A stretch of DNA of 12,872 nucleotides from Oscillospiraceae bacterium (GTDB lineage Bacteria; Bacillota; Clostridia; Oscillospirales; Acutalibacteraceae), in assembly GCA_009786735.1 (NCBI GenBank), contig WQRM01000023.1, positions 1 to 12,872 of the forward strand, read 5' to 3'. This document shows positions 6,102-12,872 of the stretch, piece by piece. The translations under genes and the position numbers were made by a program. Under the pieces are notes generated by a model, which was not told the origin of the DNA, did not search any database, and saw only the letters and a program-made list of their open reading frames with translations. Position 1 is the stretch's first letter; each line of letters begins with the position of its first letter.

Positions 6102-8577
6102 TGCCAACCACTTTCTTCACCGCACGCACACCACCGCAAACCAGGTCGCAGATGGACTTCAGGTAGGCTTCCTCGTTGAAGATGCTCACCAAAGCATTCA
6201 CCATGCGGCGGTCAATCAAGCCACCGCTCCACATGGCGATGGAACGCACGGGCATCTCCATCACGGTGTCTTTCATGCCGCTGGCATCACCGATGGTGTC
6301 CTGCGCGATGCTGCAGACAATCGGGAAAGCAAAGTCGATGATTTTCGCAATCACGCGACCGAAGGGGCTTTGCGTGGCGTCCTCAAGGGTGCTGTCCCAC
6401 GTGAGTTCGCGGGGGCTGGCGAAGTTCGCGGGCGGGATTGCGTGCCCAAGCACGGCTTCAAATTCGCTGTCGGGAATCGCATGCACCAAGCCTTGCGCAT
6501 AGCAGGGCAGCGCCGGGTATGGCGCGTCGGCGGCTTCGCTGTTCATTTTCACGGTGCTCGAAAGGCGAATGTCTCGGCTGCTGGCAGCGGCGTGGATGGT
6601 GTAGTCACCCGGTGCGCAGTGCCAGGCTTTGCGCCCAACGTGGTAGTAGGCAAAGGCGCGGCTGTCGAGGCTGACGGTGACGCGCTTTTTCTCGCCAGCT
6701 TTGAGGAAGACCTTGCCGAAGCCCTTGAGCTCTTGCGGCGCACGGAACAGGCTGTCGTCCGCAGGCGGCGCAACGTAAAACTGCACCACTTCGGCAGCGT
6801 CAAAGTTGCCGGTGTTGGTGATGGTCACGCTCACATTGACAATGTCGTCGGGCGTGATGTTCTTTTTGGAAACGCGCAGGTTCGTGTAATCAAACTTGCT
6901 GTAAGTCAAACCATGCCCAAATGGGAAGAGCACATCTTTGTCGGCTTTGTCGTAGTAGCGATAGCCCACGTAAATGCTTTCGCGATACTCCACCGTGGCG
7001 GTGCCACCGGGGAAGTTGCCGAAGCAGGGCGTGTCTTGCACGCGCAGGGGGAAGGTTTCGGCGAGTTTCGCGTTGGGGGAATACGCGCCGTAAAGCAGAT
7101 CAATTTGCGCTTCGCCCACGGCCTCGCCCGCCAAATAGCTCTCGAGCACAGCACGCACTTGACCCGCCCAGGGCATGCGCACGGGCGCACCGTTGCACAG
7201 CACCACCACGATATTCTTCTGCACGGCGGCCAGTTGTGCAATCAGCTGGTTTTGGCAGGGCGGCAGGTCCAGATGCTTGCGGTCGGCACCTTCGTTGTCC
7301 ATGTTGGTGGGCAGCCCGGCAAAAACCACGACCAGTTCGCTCTTCTCGGCGAGGTCGATGGCGGCGCGCGCTTTCACCACGTCGTAGTTGTAGTCCGACG
7401 CGCCAAAGCCCTCGGCGTATTCAAACGCCAGACCTTCGGTTTTTGCGGTTTCATAGGCCGAAGCCACATGGTAGGCATTCACGTGCGAGCTGCCGCCACC
7501 TTGGTAACGCGGCTGCTTGGCAAAGCCACCGATGAAAGCCACACCGCTTTGCGCGCGGCTCAGCGGCAGCACGCCGTCGTTTTGCAGCAGCACCATGGTG
7601 TCGCGCGCGATTTCACGTGCCAGAGCGTGGTCACGCACGTTGAGCTCCTCTGGGCACGCGGGACGTTGGGCATCCAGCGCAACGTCTTGTGCAGCACCTT
7701 GCACGGCGCGCAGCACGAGTTCCACCACGCGCGTGGCGGCTTCGTCGAGGGCAGCTTGGCTAAGCGTGCCGCTGTCGAGCGCATCGTGGATGAGGTCGGT
7801 GTGCAGGTCGCGGCTGTCGGGCATTTCGAGGTCGAGCCCGGCTTCGATGCCCGCAACTCTGTCACTCACCGCGCCCCAGTCGCTGACCACGAGACCGCCA
7901 AAGCCCCATTCGTCGCGCAGGATTTCGGTGAGCAGACGCTTGTTTTCGCTGCAATAGATGCCGTCGAACAGGCGATTGTAGGCGCACATGACCGTCCATG
8001 GGTCGGCGCGCTTGACGGTTTGCTCGAACGACGGCAGGTAGATTTCACGCATGGCGCGTTCGTCCACCACAGACTGCGTGGTCATGCGGCGTTTTTCCTG
8101 GTTGTTGGCGGCATAATGCTTGATGCTCACGCCCACGCCCTGCGCTTGCACGCCTTGGGTGTAGCTCACCGCCATTTCGCTGGAGAGATATGGATCTTCG
8201 GAAAAATACTCGAAGTTGCGGCCGCACAGGGGCGAACGCTTGATGTTCACGCCCGGTCCAAGCAGCACGCCGAGCTCGTGGGCGCGGCATTCTTGGCCAA
8301 GGATTTCGCCCAAGCGATGCAGCAAGTCGCGGTCAAACGACGCACCCGTGCCGCTTGCGGTGGGGAAGCAAACGGTCTGCGTGCTTTTGCCCAAACCCAT
8401 GGGGTTGTCGCCGCCTTGGTCTTGCTTGCGCAGGCCGTGCGGACCGTCGGCCATCATGATGCTGGGCAGGTCGAGACGCTCGATGGGGTGGGTGTGCCAG
8501 CTGCCCATGCCCTTGATGAGCAGCAGTTTTTCCTCGGTGGTGAGCTTGGTGACGAGTTCGAGTGCTTGTTGACGCAT
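6094..8577 (-). CDS. Glycoside hydrolase family 3 beta-glucosidase
   Basis: This retaining exo-hydrolase (827 residues) cleaves terminal beta-glucosyl or related residues from oligosaccharides or glycosides. The GH3 TIM barrel has MMADGPHGLR at 41-50, GPGVNIKRSPLCGRNFEYFSED at 107-128, KHYAANNQ at 153-160 and VVSDWGAV, giving the nucleophile Asp233. The second sandwich domain has NEGADR with candidate acid/base Glu429. FPFGHGLTYSKF (551-562) leads into a fibronectin-III-like domain (about 578-675). A further tail of about 130 residues (690-827) follows. There is no signal peptide, so it should act in the cytoplasm on imported sugars. AAGGAGA precedes the ATG at 8577. The gene starts 21 nt after the DUF4085-like gene, and its stop overlaps the next start by 4 nt. 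Exact substrate (glucoside, xyloside or plant glycoside) is not determinable. Confidence 0.93.
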   Translation of the reverse strand: MRQQALELVTKLTTEEKLLLIKGMGSWHTHPIERLDLPSIMMADGPHGLRKQDQGGDNPMGLGKSTQTVCFPTASGTGASFDRDLLHRLGEILGQECRAHELGVLLGPGVNIKRSPLCGRNFEYFSEDPYLSSEMAVSYTQGVQAQGVGVSIKHYAANNQEKRRMTTQSVVDERAMREIYLPSFEQTVKRADPWTVMCAYNRLFDGIYCSENKRLLTEILRDEWGFGGLVVSDWGAVSDRVAGIEAGLDLEMPDSRDLHTDLIHDALDSGTLSQAALDEAATRVVELVLRAVQGAAQDVALDAQRPACPEELNVRDHALAREIARDTMVLLQNDGVLPLSRAQSGVAFIGGFAKQPRYQGGGSSHVNAYHVASAYETAKTEGLAFEYAEGFGASDYNYDVVKARAAIDLAEKSELVVVFAGLPTNMDNEGADRKHLDLPPCQNQLIAQLAAVQKNIVVVLCNGAPVRMPWAGQVRAVLESYLAGEAVGEAQIDLLYGAYSPNAKLAETFPLRVQDTPCFGNFPGGTATVEYRESIYVGYRYYDKADKDVLFPFGHGLTYSKFDYTNLRVSKKNITPDDIVNVSVTITNTGNFDAAEVVQFYVAPPADDSLFRAPQELKGFGKVFLKAGEKKRVTVSLDSRAFAYYHVGRKAWHCAPGDYTIHAAASSRDIRLSSTVKMNSEAADAPYPALPCYAQGLVHAIPDSEFEAVLGHAIPPANFASPRELTWDSTLEDATQSPFGRVIAKIIDFAFPIVCSIAQDTIGDASGMKDTVMEMPVRSIAMWSGGLIDRRMVNALVSIFNEEAYLKSICDLVCGGVRAVKKVVGKP

Positions 8578-8598
8578 GGTGGTTCTCCTTTTACTGTG

Positions 8599-9381
8599 TT
8601 ATATTGTAGGGGCGGCAGTTGCGCAGCCCAAAAATTCATCTTCGTCCTCTTCATCGCATGGCGTTCGTTCAACACTCACATCGCTAAATTGTATGATGAA
8701 GTCTATCAATTTGTTGCGCGAGTTCAGCAGCAACACATGCAGCTCGTAGCCGCTTTCGATGGCATAGAGTTCCTCATAAAGCCAAGTGGCGTTGCGAAAC
8801 GGTTGCTCTTTGGTGATGACGGTGCAGTGTTTGAAGATGGCGGTATGTATGACATCGTCGCAGTTATCCAGCCGGAGCACCAAATGCGTGCCCTGTTTGC
8901 GGCAGGACGTTACCACATAATCGTGATAGTTCAAGTGCGGCCAAAAGTCTGGTGGGTTATCGCCAAACATGCGCTTGAACGACTTCTCGTAAGCTTGCAT
9001 TGCTTGCTTGATTTTTTTGTCGCTTTGCTTGCACCATGCCGTGATTTCGCGCTTGACGGCCGGCGTGCAGCAGTTAAGCGCCAGCACGCGGATGTCCGCA
9101 ACTTGGTCAAGGATGTGGGTCGGCAAGATGTTGCGCAAGCGCTTTATCTTGTATCGCTGCATTCGGCGGACATCTTTGCGCACTTCATCTTCGGTGAGAA
9201 GCCACGAATCGTCTGGCTCCTCTTCGGCTGCCAGTTTCTCGCTCTCCACTTGATATTGCTCTTCGGCTTTATATAGCTCGCGATAAAATTTTTCAGAAAA
9301 GCGCTCGGCTTGTTTCGTTCCCTGCAAGCGCCCAAACATGCCCGGCGCTAGGTTAAGCCACGCTTTGGTCTTGTATTTCAT
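8599..9381 (-). CDS. DUF4085-like cytoplasmic protein
   Basis: The 260-residue protein starts MKYKTKAW. It has a charged helical N-terminal half rich in Glu, Lys and Arg (coiled-coil-like, about 30-135) and a C-terminal beta-rich half: NYHDYVV at 151-157, GTHLVLRLDNCDDV, TWLYEELY at 199-206 and GYELHVLLLN at 211-220. The '.HD..V', 'L.L(D)', 'WLY(E)E.Y', 'YELHVLL' series matches what I remember of DUF4085 proteins of Firmicutes; that is from memory only. The very C-terminus is acidic (DEEDEDEF). There is no membrane segment. GGGAGA lies 7 nt before the ATG, and the gene begins 12 nt after the Lrp-type gene. Its function is unknown. Confidence 0.62.
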   Translation of the reverse strand: MKYKTKAWLNLAPGMFGRLQGTKQAERFSEKFYRELYKAEEQYQVESEKLAAEEEPDDSWLLTEDEVRKDVRRMQRYKIKRLRNILPTHILDQVADIRVLALNCCTPAVKREITAWCKQSDKKIKQAMQAYEKSFKRMFGDNPPDFWPHLNYHDYVVTSCRKQGTHLVLRLDNCDDVIHTAIFKHCTVITKEQPFRNATWLYEELYAIESGYELHVLLLNSRNKLIDFIIQFSDVSVERTPCDEEDEDEFLGCATAAPTI

Positions 9382-9393
9382 GCAAGATTCTCC

Positions 9394-9834
9394 CTATAGT
9401 TCCAGCGGGGTACAATCCATCTTTCGCAACACCACGTGCGTTTTCACCGCCGCCACACCCTCGATGTTGCCGATGGCGCGGTGCAGCTCGTCGAGCGCTT
9501 GCGTGCTGCGTGTGACCGCCTGCAGCAGGAAGTCGAACTCGCCGGTGAGGGCATCGCAGCTAAGCAAACCAGGCAGTTGCTGCAAGGTTGCGGCAACGTC
9601 GCCGCCGTGTTTGGCGTGCTCCAACTGCACATGCAAAAATGCGCGAATGCCATAGCCCAGCGTGTTATAGTCCACCGCTGCGGTGTAGTGTGTGATGATG
9701 CCGCGCTCCTCAAAGCGCTGTATGCGCTTAATCACCGGCGAAGGCGCAAGACCCACACGCCGCGCAATGTCAGACCCGGTTGCGCGCGCATCTTTGCTCA
9801 AAATATGCAGGATTTTTTGGTCAATTTCGTCCAT
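9394..9834 (-). CDS. Lrp/AsnC-family transcriptional regulator
   Basis: This DNA-binding regulator usually responds to amino acids through an octameric RAM domain. The winged HTH fills the first ~55 residues (MDEIDQKILHIL, GSDIARRVGLAPSPVIKRI, RFEERGIITHYTA). The RAM/AsnC_trans_reg domain follows with LGYGIRAFLHVQLE, GEFDFLLQAV and GVAAVKTHVVLRKM. The start at 9834 (146 residues) was chosen over an upstream in-frame TTG (9855) because GGAGG lies 6 nt before it and MDEID is the usual family N-terminus. The first codons overlap the rqcH 3' end by 14 nt, and the ribosome binding site lies inside rqcH. No amino-acid gene is next to it, so it may regulate its own operon, including the GH3 gene, or distant genes. 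Confidence 0.93.
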   Translation of the reverse strand: MDEIDQKILHILSKDARATGSDIARRVGLAPSPVIKRIQRFEERGIITHYTAAVDYNTLGYGIRAFLHVQLEHAKHGGDVAATLQQLPGLLSCDALTGEFDFLLQAVTRSTQALDELHRAIGNIEGVAAVKTHVVLRKMDCTPLEL

Positions 9835-11278
9835 GTAATGCCTCCATTTTTTCAAGAGATGGGTCGGCGATAACGGTCTGGTAGCTATGCAAGATTACCT
9901 GCCCGGGTGCTGCGCCGGGGAATTTCTTCACGGATTTCACCGGCGTGTAGCTCACGGCGGCGCGGCTGCGGATTTTGCTGTGCCATGCGGCGATTTCGGC
10001 GGCTTGGGTGATGCACTGCTCGCTGGGCTGCTGCCCCTCGGTGAAGAGCACCACATGCGAGCCGGGGTAATCCTTCACGTGCAGCCACAGGTCGTGCCCG
10101 CGCGCGAGCTTGAAGGTGAGGTGATCGTTCTGCACGTTGTTGCGCCCTGCGAGCACGCGCAGCCCCGCTGATGTGCGATACTCAACCGGCGCGGCAGTTT
10201 TTTCTCGCTTTGCGGCTTTTTTTTCGGCTTTCGCTTTGAGGAAGCCTTGCTGCTCTAGTTCGGCACGAATTGCGTTAACGTCGGCGAGGGTTTCGGCGCG
10301 TTGCAGGGCATCCGCCACGCTGTCGAGGTAGTCGGCTTCCGCCTGCGCTTGGGCAATCAGCTCGCCCAGCAGCTGCGCGGCGCGCTTGGCCTTGCCGTGT
10401 TTTTTATAGTAGCGCTGCGCGTTTTGCGCAGGCGACAGCGCAGGGTCAGCCGCGATAGTGAGCGGGCGATTTTCGTCGTAATAATTCTCCACGCAGTATG
10501 CAGTCGCGCCGCGCTCAAGGGCATGCTGGTTGGCGAGAATCAGCTCCGCGGCCACACGCAGGTGCTCGCGGTCTGCGGCGGCGGCGAGGTCGCGGGCTTG
10601 GGTGTCGGCGCGGCGGCGAGAACGTGCGGCACGGGTTTCGCACAGTTTGAGGAGCTCGGCGGTGCGCTGTTTTTGCCGCTGGGCACGGTCAGCTTCCTCG
10701 AAATGCAACTCCAAATAACGTGACAAACTTTCACTGTCACCGATATCCGGCGGGGTCAGCTCGCTCGGCGGCGGCGTAGGATTCGGCGGCATTTCATAAG
10801 GCAGACCGGGCAAAATCGCCCGCGTGCTCTGCGAAAAATCCACCCGACGTATGGCGTCGAGCACCGTGCCGTCCTCGCGCACAACGATGATGTTCGCGCG
10901 CCGCCCGGTGAACTCCGCGATGAGCGAAAGCCGCGTGGGCACGCCGATTTCGTTGGTGCCCGCGAGCGCAAAACGCAGCATGCGCTCGTGCGGCGGCTTG
11001 GTGATTGCGGTGATTTTCGCGCCCGTGAGGTGCTTGCGCAGCAGCATGCAAAACATGGTGGGCTGCGGCGGATTTTCGGGCTGCGTGGTGATCAACCCTG
11101 CCCGCATGCGCGCTTGGTTGACGCAAATGAGCAGGCGAAAATTGCCCTCGCGGCTGCGCAGATGCAGCACGAGTTCGTCGCGCCCGGGCTGGTGGATTTT
11201 GTCCACGCGCGTGCCCACGAGCTGCTGCAGCTCGATGCATAAATAATGAATGAACCCATGGTCAAACCGCATAATCAT
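9821..11278 (-). CDS. rqcH: Ribosome quality control protein RqcH (NFACT family), short form
   Basis: RqcH binds stalled 50S-peptidyl-tRNA complexes and adds C-terminal alanine tails that mark the peptide for proteolysis. Here the protein has 485 residues, against about 570 in B. subtilis. The NFACT-N domain runs from MRFDHGFIHYLCIEL through FCMLLRKHL, PPHERM (Glu98-Arg99 at the position I align with the D-R motif) and AEFTGRRANIIVV. A proline-rich linker at 164-177 leads straight into the coiled coil (about 184-360), which contains the family motif NAQRYYKKHGKAK. NFACT-R begins at Tyr367 with GLRVLAGRNNVQND and LWLHVKDYPGSHV. The FxGLSP-type HhH segment usually found between NFACT-N and the coiled coil is not visible. 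The start at 11278 makes an ATGA overlap with the upstream GDPD stop. Confidence 0.93.
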   Translation of the reverse strand: MIMRFDHGFIHYLCIELQQLVGTRVDKIHQPGRDELVLHLRSREGNFRLLICVNQARMRAGLITTQPENPPQPTMFCMLLRKHLTGAKITAITKPPHERMLRFALAGTNEIGVPTRLSLIAEFTGRRANIIVVREDGTVLDAIRRVDFSQSTRAILPGLPYEMPPNPTPPPSELTPPDIGDSESLSRYLELHFEEADRAQRQKQRTAELLKLCETRAARSRRRADTQARDLAAAADREHLRVAAELILANQHALERGATAYCVENYYDENRPLTIAADPALSPAQNAQRYYKKHGKAKRAAQLLGELIAQAQAEADYLDSVADALQRAETLADVNAIRAELEQQGFLKAKAEKKAAKREKTAAPVEYRTSAGLRVLAGRNNVQNDHLTFKLARGHDLWLHVKDYPGSHVVLFTEGQQPSEQCITQAAEIAAWHSKIRSRAAVSYTPVKSVKKFPGAAPGQVILHSYQTVIADPSLEKMEALHGRN

Positions 11279-11853
11279 TCCATCCCTGCCAACACGTCCG
11301 GGTGGCGCGTGGTGATGTTGTCCACACCATGGCGGCGCATTTTACGCATGTGGCGCGGCTTGTCAACCGTCCAGACGGACACCTGCAGCCCCAGTTTTCG
11401 TGCTTGCTTGAGCAACTTTTTGTTGCAGCGTTTGTGATATATGTTCACGCCCACAGCGCCGAACTTGGCTGCGGCGGCGCAGTCTTTGCCGTTGAGGTAA
11501 TAGGGTAACCCGGGCACGGGCAGCTCGCCCTCGCGCAGCCCGGTGAAGAACGCACGCTCCCCAAAGCCATGTGCACCAACGAGTTCGAGCACGCGCGGCA
11601 GGTGGGTGGTCTCCTTCATATCAAGGTTGATAGTGCAGCTGTAGCCTTGCAGCAGGGCGAACATCTCGCTGAGCTTGACGGACTTTTCGTCCACGGTGTT
11701 GTGCCCCAGCGCGGGCGTGCCATCGGGCAAAAAACGCACGTCCACTTCGATGCAATCCACGGCGGGGTGCGCGGCGGCGACCTCGATGGAGTGCAGCGTG
11801 TTGGCTTGCGTGCCAAACGCGCCTGCATGCGCGGTAATGAATGTTTTATGCAT
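11275..11853 (-). CDS. Glycerophosphodiester phosphodiesterase family protein, variant active site
   Basis: The family hydrolyses glycerophosphodiesters to an alcohol and glycerol-3-phosphate with a metal in a TIM barrel. Retained here are His9 (TAHAG), the metal-site IEVDV (Glu36, Asp38), DGTPALGH with His51, NLDMKE (Glu81) and SVWTVD. Altered positions: the usual HRG is HAG (phosphate-contacting Arg lost), ENT is ANT, and the HD after the second strand is HN. Length is 192 residues against the usual 230-250. No signal peptide or membrane segment is seen, so it should be cytoplasmic. The start at 11853 is preceded by AGGGGG and overlaps the nif3-like stop by 8 nt. Both catalytic histidines remain, so it may still be an enzyme with another substrate. 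Confidence 0.8.
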   Translation of the reverse strand: MHKTFITAHAGAFGTQANTLHSIEVAAAHPAVDCIEVDVRFLPDGTPALGHNTVDEKSVKLSEMFALLQGYSCTINLDMKETTHLPRVLELVGAHGFGERAFFTGLREGELPVPGLPYYLNGKDCAAAAKFGAVGVNIYHKRCNKKLLKQARKLGLQVSVWTVDKPRHMRKMRRHGVDNITTRHPDVLAGME

Positions 11854-12571
11854 AAAACGCCCCCTGTTCTTGCGCGATTTGCCAGTGGATTTGCGGAAAT
11901 TGCTCGCGCAACCACGCGGTGAGCACCGGCACGACGAGCACTTCGGTGGCGAAATGCCCAGCGGTGATTAGGCTCACGCCGTGCTGCTTGGCGAGCAGGA
12001 AATCGCTGTGTTTTGCCTCGCCGGTGACGATGGCTTGCGTTTGACTGAGCAGCGGCGGCCAAAATCCTGACCCGCCTGTCACAGAGATTGTGGTGATGGG
12101 CTGCCCGCCATCGCAACATTGCACGGGCACGCCCAGCCGCGATTTCACCAGCGCGGCAAGCTCGGCGGTCGTGGTGGCTGCGGGCAAATGGCACAGGCGA
12201 TGCAGCTCGGTGGACGGCTGCGGGTCAAGCCCCAGCGCGTGCGCAAGGGTGTCCGAAACGCCACCGGCGCAGCGGTCAAGCGGGGTGTGCGTGGCGATGC
12301 AACTGATGCCGTGCCGCGCGAGCAGCCATGCCGGATCGTGCGAAATCAGCTCGCGGCGAGCGTGAAACATCACCGGATGGTGCGCGATAATGAGCGTGCA
12401 GCCGGACTCAACGGCCTGCGCAATCACGTCGGGCGTGCAGTCCAGGCAGACCATCGCGCGCGTGACTTGCTGCGCGAAGTCGCCCACCTGCAAACCCGAA
12501 TTATCGCCTTCCATCTGCGTGGAAAACGGCGCGCGCTGGTCAAGGTAGTCGTATATGTTGCGCACAGTCAT
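11846..12571 (-). CDS. Nif3-like dinuclear metal-centre protein
   Basis: This belongs to the NIF3/DUF34 family, whose members form hexamers with two metals per subunit. The biochemical role is unsettled, and the old label 'GTP cyclohydrolase I type 2' is poorly supported. The 241 residues match the single-domain form. GDNSGLQVG at 22-30 is the N-terminal signature. Candidate metal ligands are His64 and His65 (IIAHHPVMF), Asp99 (HTPLDRCAGGVSD, where most members have HTNLD), His206 and Glu210 (TAGHFATE). TGEAKHSDFL at 183-192 is also typical. AAGGAG lies 6 nt before the ATG at 12571. It follows trmK by 48 nt, the conserved pair seen in many Firmicutes, and overlaps the GDPD gene by 8 nt. Confidence 0.93.
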   Translation of the reverse strand: MTVRNIYDYLDQRAPFSTQMEGDNSGLQVGDFAQQVTRAMVCLDCTPDVIAQAVESGCTLIIAHHPVMFHARRELISHDPAWLLARHGISCIATHTPLDRCAGGVSDTLAHALGLDPQPSTELHRLCHLPAATTTAELAALVKSRLGVPVQCCDGGQPITTISVTGGSGFWPPLLSQTQAIVTGEAKHSDFLLAKQHGVSLITAGHFATEVLVVPVLTAWLREQFPQIHWQIAQEQGAFYA

Positions 12572-12587
12572 GGGGGACTCCTTCTCT

Positions 12588-12611
12588 GTTCTTTTTTTGC
12601 AAAAAAAGAAC
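12588..12611. repeat. Perfect 24-nt T7/A7 palindrome between trmK and nif3
   Basis: The 24 bases are an exact inverted repeat: GTTC, seven T, GC, seven A, GAAC. Because it is symmetric it gives the same hairpin on either strand. It sits 7 nt upstream of the nif3 ribosome binding site, so the folded RNA could affect that gene or mark a processing site. It adjoins the palindromic repeat block at 12624-12720 and may be part of the same inserted element. Confidence 0.75.
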
Positions 12612-12612
12612 C

Positions 12613-12634
12613 AAAAAACCTAGCCGCTTCGCGG
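12613..12634 (-). terminator. Terminator-like hairpin plus T-run after trmK
   Basis: On the minus strand CCGC-GAA-GCGG (12634-12624) is followed by CTAGG and six T (12618-12613). The hairpin overlaps the trmK stop. The stem is only 4 bp, so it would be a weak terminator, likely allowing read-through into nif3. Confidence 0.4.
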
Positions 12635-12872
12635 TGGATATTTGATGTGTTGTGCAGATGTCGCCAAAGGCTCCCCCGCATGCGGGGGAGCTGGCACGCC
12701 GCAAGGCGTGACTGAGGGGGCGGATGCCGAGGCGGGATAAACTGCACGCAAGGCGGTGTAAGTGCGCTTGTTGTCGGTGCAAGTGCGTGTTTCGGTGACG
12801 GTGAAGCCATTCTCGTGCAGCCAGTCGAGCAGCTCGTTCGCGCGGCTTTGCGGCTGCGCCACCAGCATCGTA
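12620..12872 (-). CDS. trmK: tRNA (adenine(22)-N1)-methyltransferase TrmK, C-terminal part (5' truncated)
   Basis: Only the last ~83 codons lie in the window; the frame is open to the edge, so the ATG at 12868 is an internal Met. The segment LVAQPQSRANELLDWLHENG followed by FTVTETRT and YTALRAVYP matches the end of TrmK (consensus L..QP.....LR.WL..NGF.I..E....), an S-adenosylmethionine-dependent enzyme that methylates A22 of certain tRNAs. The nif3-like gene just downstream supports this, as the pair is conserved in Firmicutes. After Pro, the last ~37 residues (rich in Pro, Ala and Ser) are encoded by a palindromic repeat (12624-12720) and do not resemble TrmK. The TAG stop at 12620-12622 lies at the repeat edge. 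Confidence 0.78.
   Translation of the reverse strand, partial: TMLVAQPQSRANELLDWLHENGFTVTETRTCTDNKRTYTALRAVYPASASAPSVTPCGVPAPPHAGEPLATSAQHIKYPPRSG
12669..12720. repeat. Double-hairpin palindromic repeat (clostridial REP-like)
   Basis: A perfect 22-nt palindrome (12670-12691; GCTCCCCC arms) is followed by a second hairpin, CACGCC-GCAA-GGCGTG (12695-12710), with a GNRA-type loop, and ends in ACTGAGGGGG. The order 'GGCTCCCC - GGGGAGC - small stem - GACTGAGGGG' is a dispersed intergenic repeat that I recall from Oscillospiraceae genomes. Here it lies inside the open frame of trmK. It has no coding capacity of its own. Confidence 0.7.

Noticed and set aside
8600..8625. Possible -10 box (TACAAT/TATAAC on the minus strand) before the GH3 gene
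   Set aside because: No acceptable -35 hexamer at 16-18 bp upstream; the AT-rich patch can be explained as the end of the preceding gene and the gap before the Shine-Dalgarno.
6370..9276. Very long open frame (968 codons) on the plus strand opposite the GH3 and DUF4085-like genes
   Set aside because: It is codon-aligned with both minus-strand genes, so it stays open simply because they avoid TTA, CTA and TCA codons over this stretch. The translation has no recognisable domain, while both minus-strand proteins have clear family motifs or coherent structure.
9835..9855. Upstream TTG start for the Lrp-type gene
   Set aside because: GGAGG lies 6 nt before the ATG at 9834, and MDEID is the usual family start; the extension would translate the ribosome binding site itself.
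12540..12810. Short overlapping frames in the repeat region on both strands
   Set aside because: They arise from the symmetric repeat; only the frame continuous with the TrmK motifs is supported.

Overview
The window looks like a chromosomal segment of a GC-rich Firmicute, most likely a gut-type clostridium of the Oscillospiraceae/Ruminococcaceae kind. This rests on three things: the order rplS - lepB - rbgA, the trmK - nif3 pair, and a palindromic GGCTCCCCC...GGGGGAGC...TGAGGGGG repeat that I recall from such genomes. No database search was possible, so family names come from motifs and remembered consensus sequences.

Plus strand (1-3093). The 3' part of a helix-turn-helix (XRE-type) regulator gene ends at 530. 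A consensus sigma-A promoter (TTGACA, 17 bp, TATAAT) starts on its stop codon. It drives a short structured leader, ribosomal protein L19 (rplS), two tandem type I signal peptidases and the ribosome-assembly GTPase RbgA. This is a translation and secretion operon.

Convergent junction (3094-3380). About 290 bp separate the two gene blocks. They hold no convincing gene, one DnaA-box-like 9-mer and a few weak hairpins.

Minus strand (12872 down to 3381). A very compact gene train reads leftwards: trmK (3' end only) - nif3-like - variant glycerophosphodiester phosphodiesterase - rqcH - Lrp/AsnC regulator - DUF4085-like protein - GH3 beta-glucosidase - amber-interrupted membrane protein - intact membrane paralogue - DinB-like protein - HI0933-type flavoprotein. 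Four junctions are 4-nt ATGA overlaps, two are longer overlaps, and the remaining gaps below nif3 are 12-21 nt. Co-transcription and translational coupling are therefore likely from nif3 downwards. Functionally the train mixes tRNA modification and ribosome quality control (TrmK, RqcH) with sugar hydrolysis (GH3), lipid headgroup metabolism (GDPD) and unassigned membrane proteins.

Most notable points: a tandem membrane-protein duplication in which one copy carries an in-frame TAG; an RqcH that appears to lack its usual central HhH segment; a trmK whose 3' end runs through a double-hairpin repeat; a GDPD with altered active-site motifs; a structured L19 leader. I found no CRISPR array, tRNA, rRNA, transposase or defence cluster, and no clear new multi-gene system.
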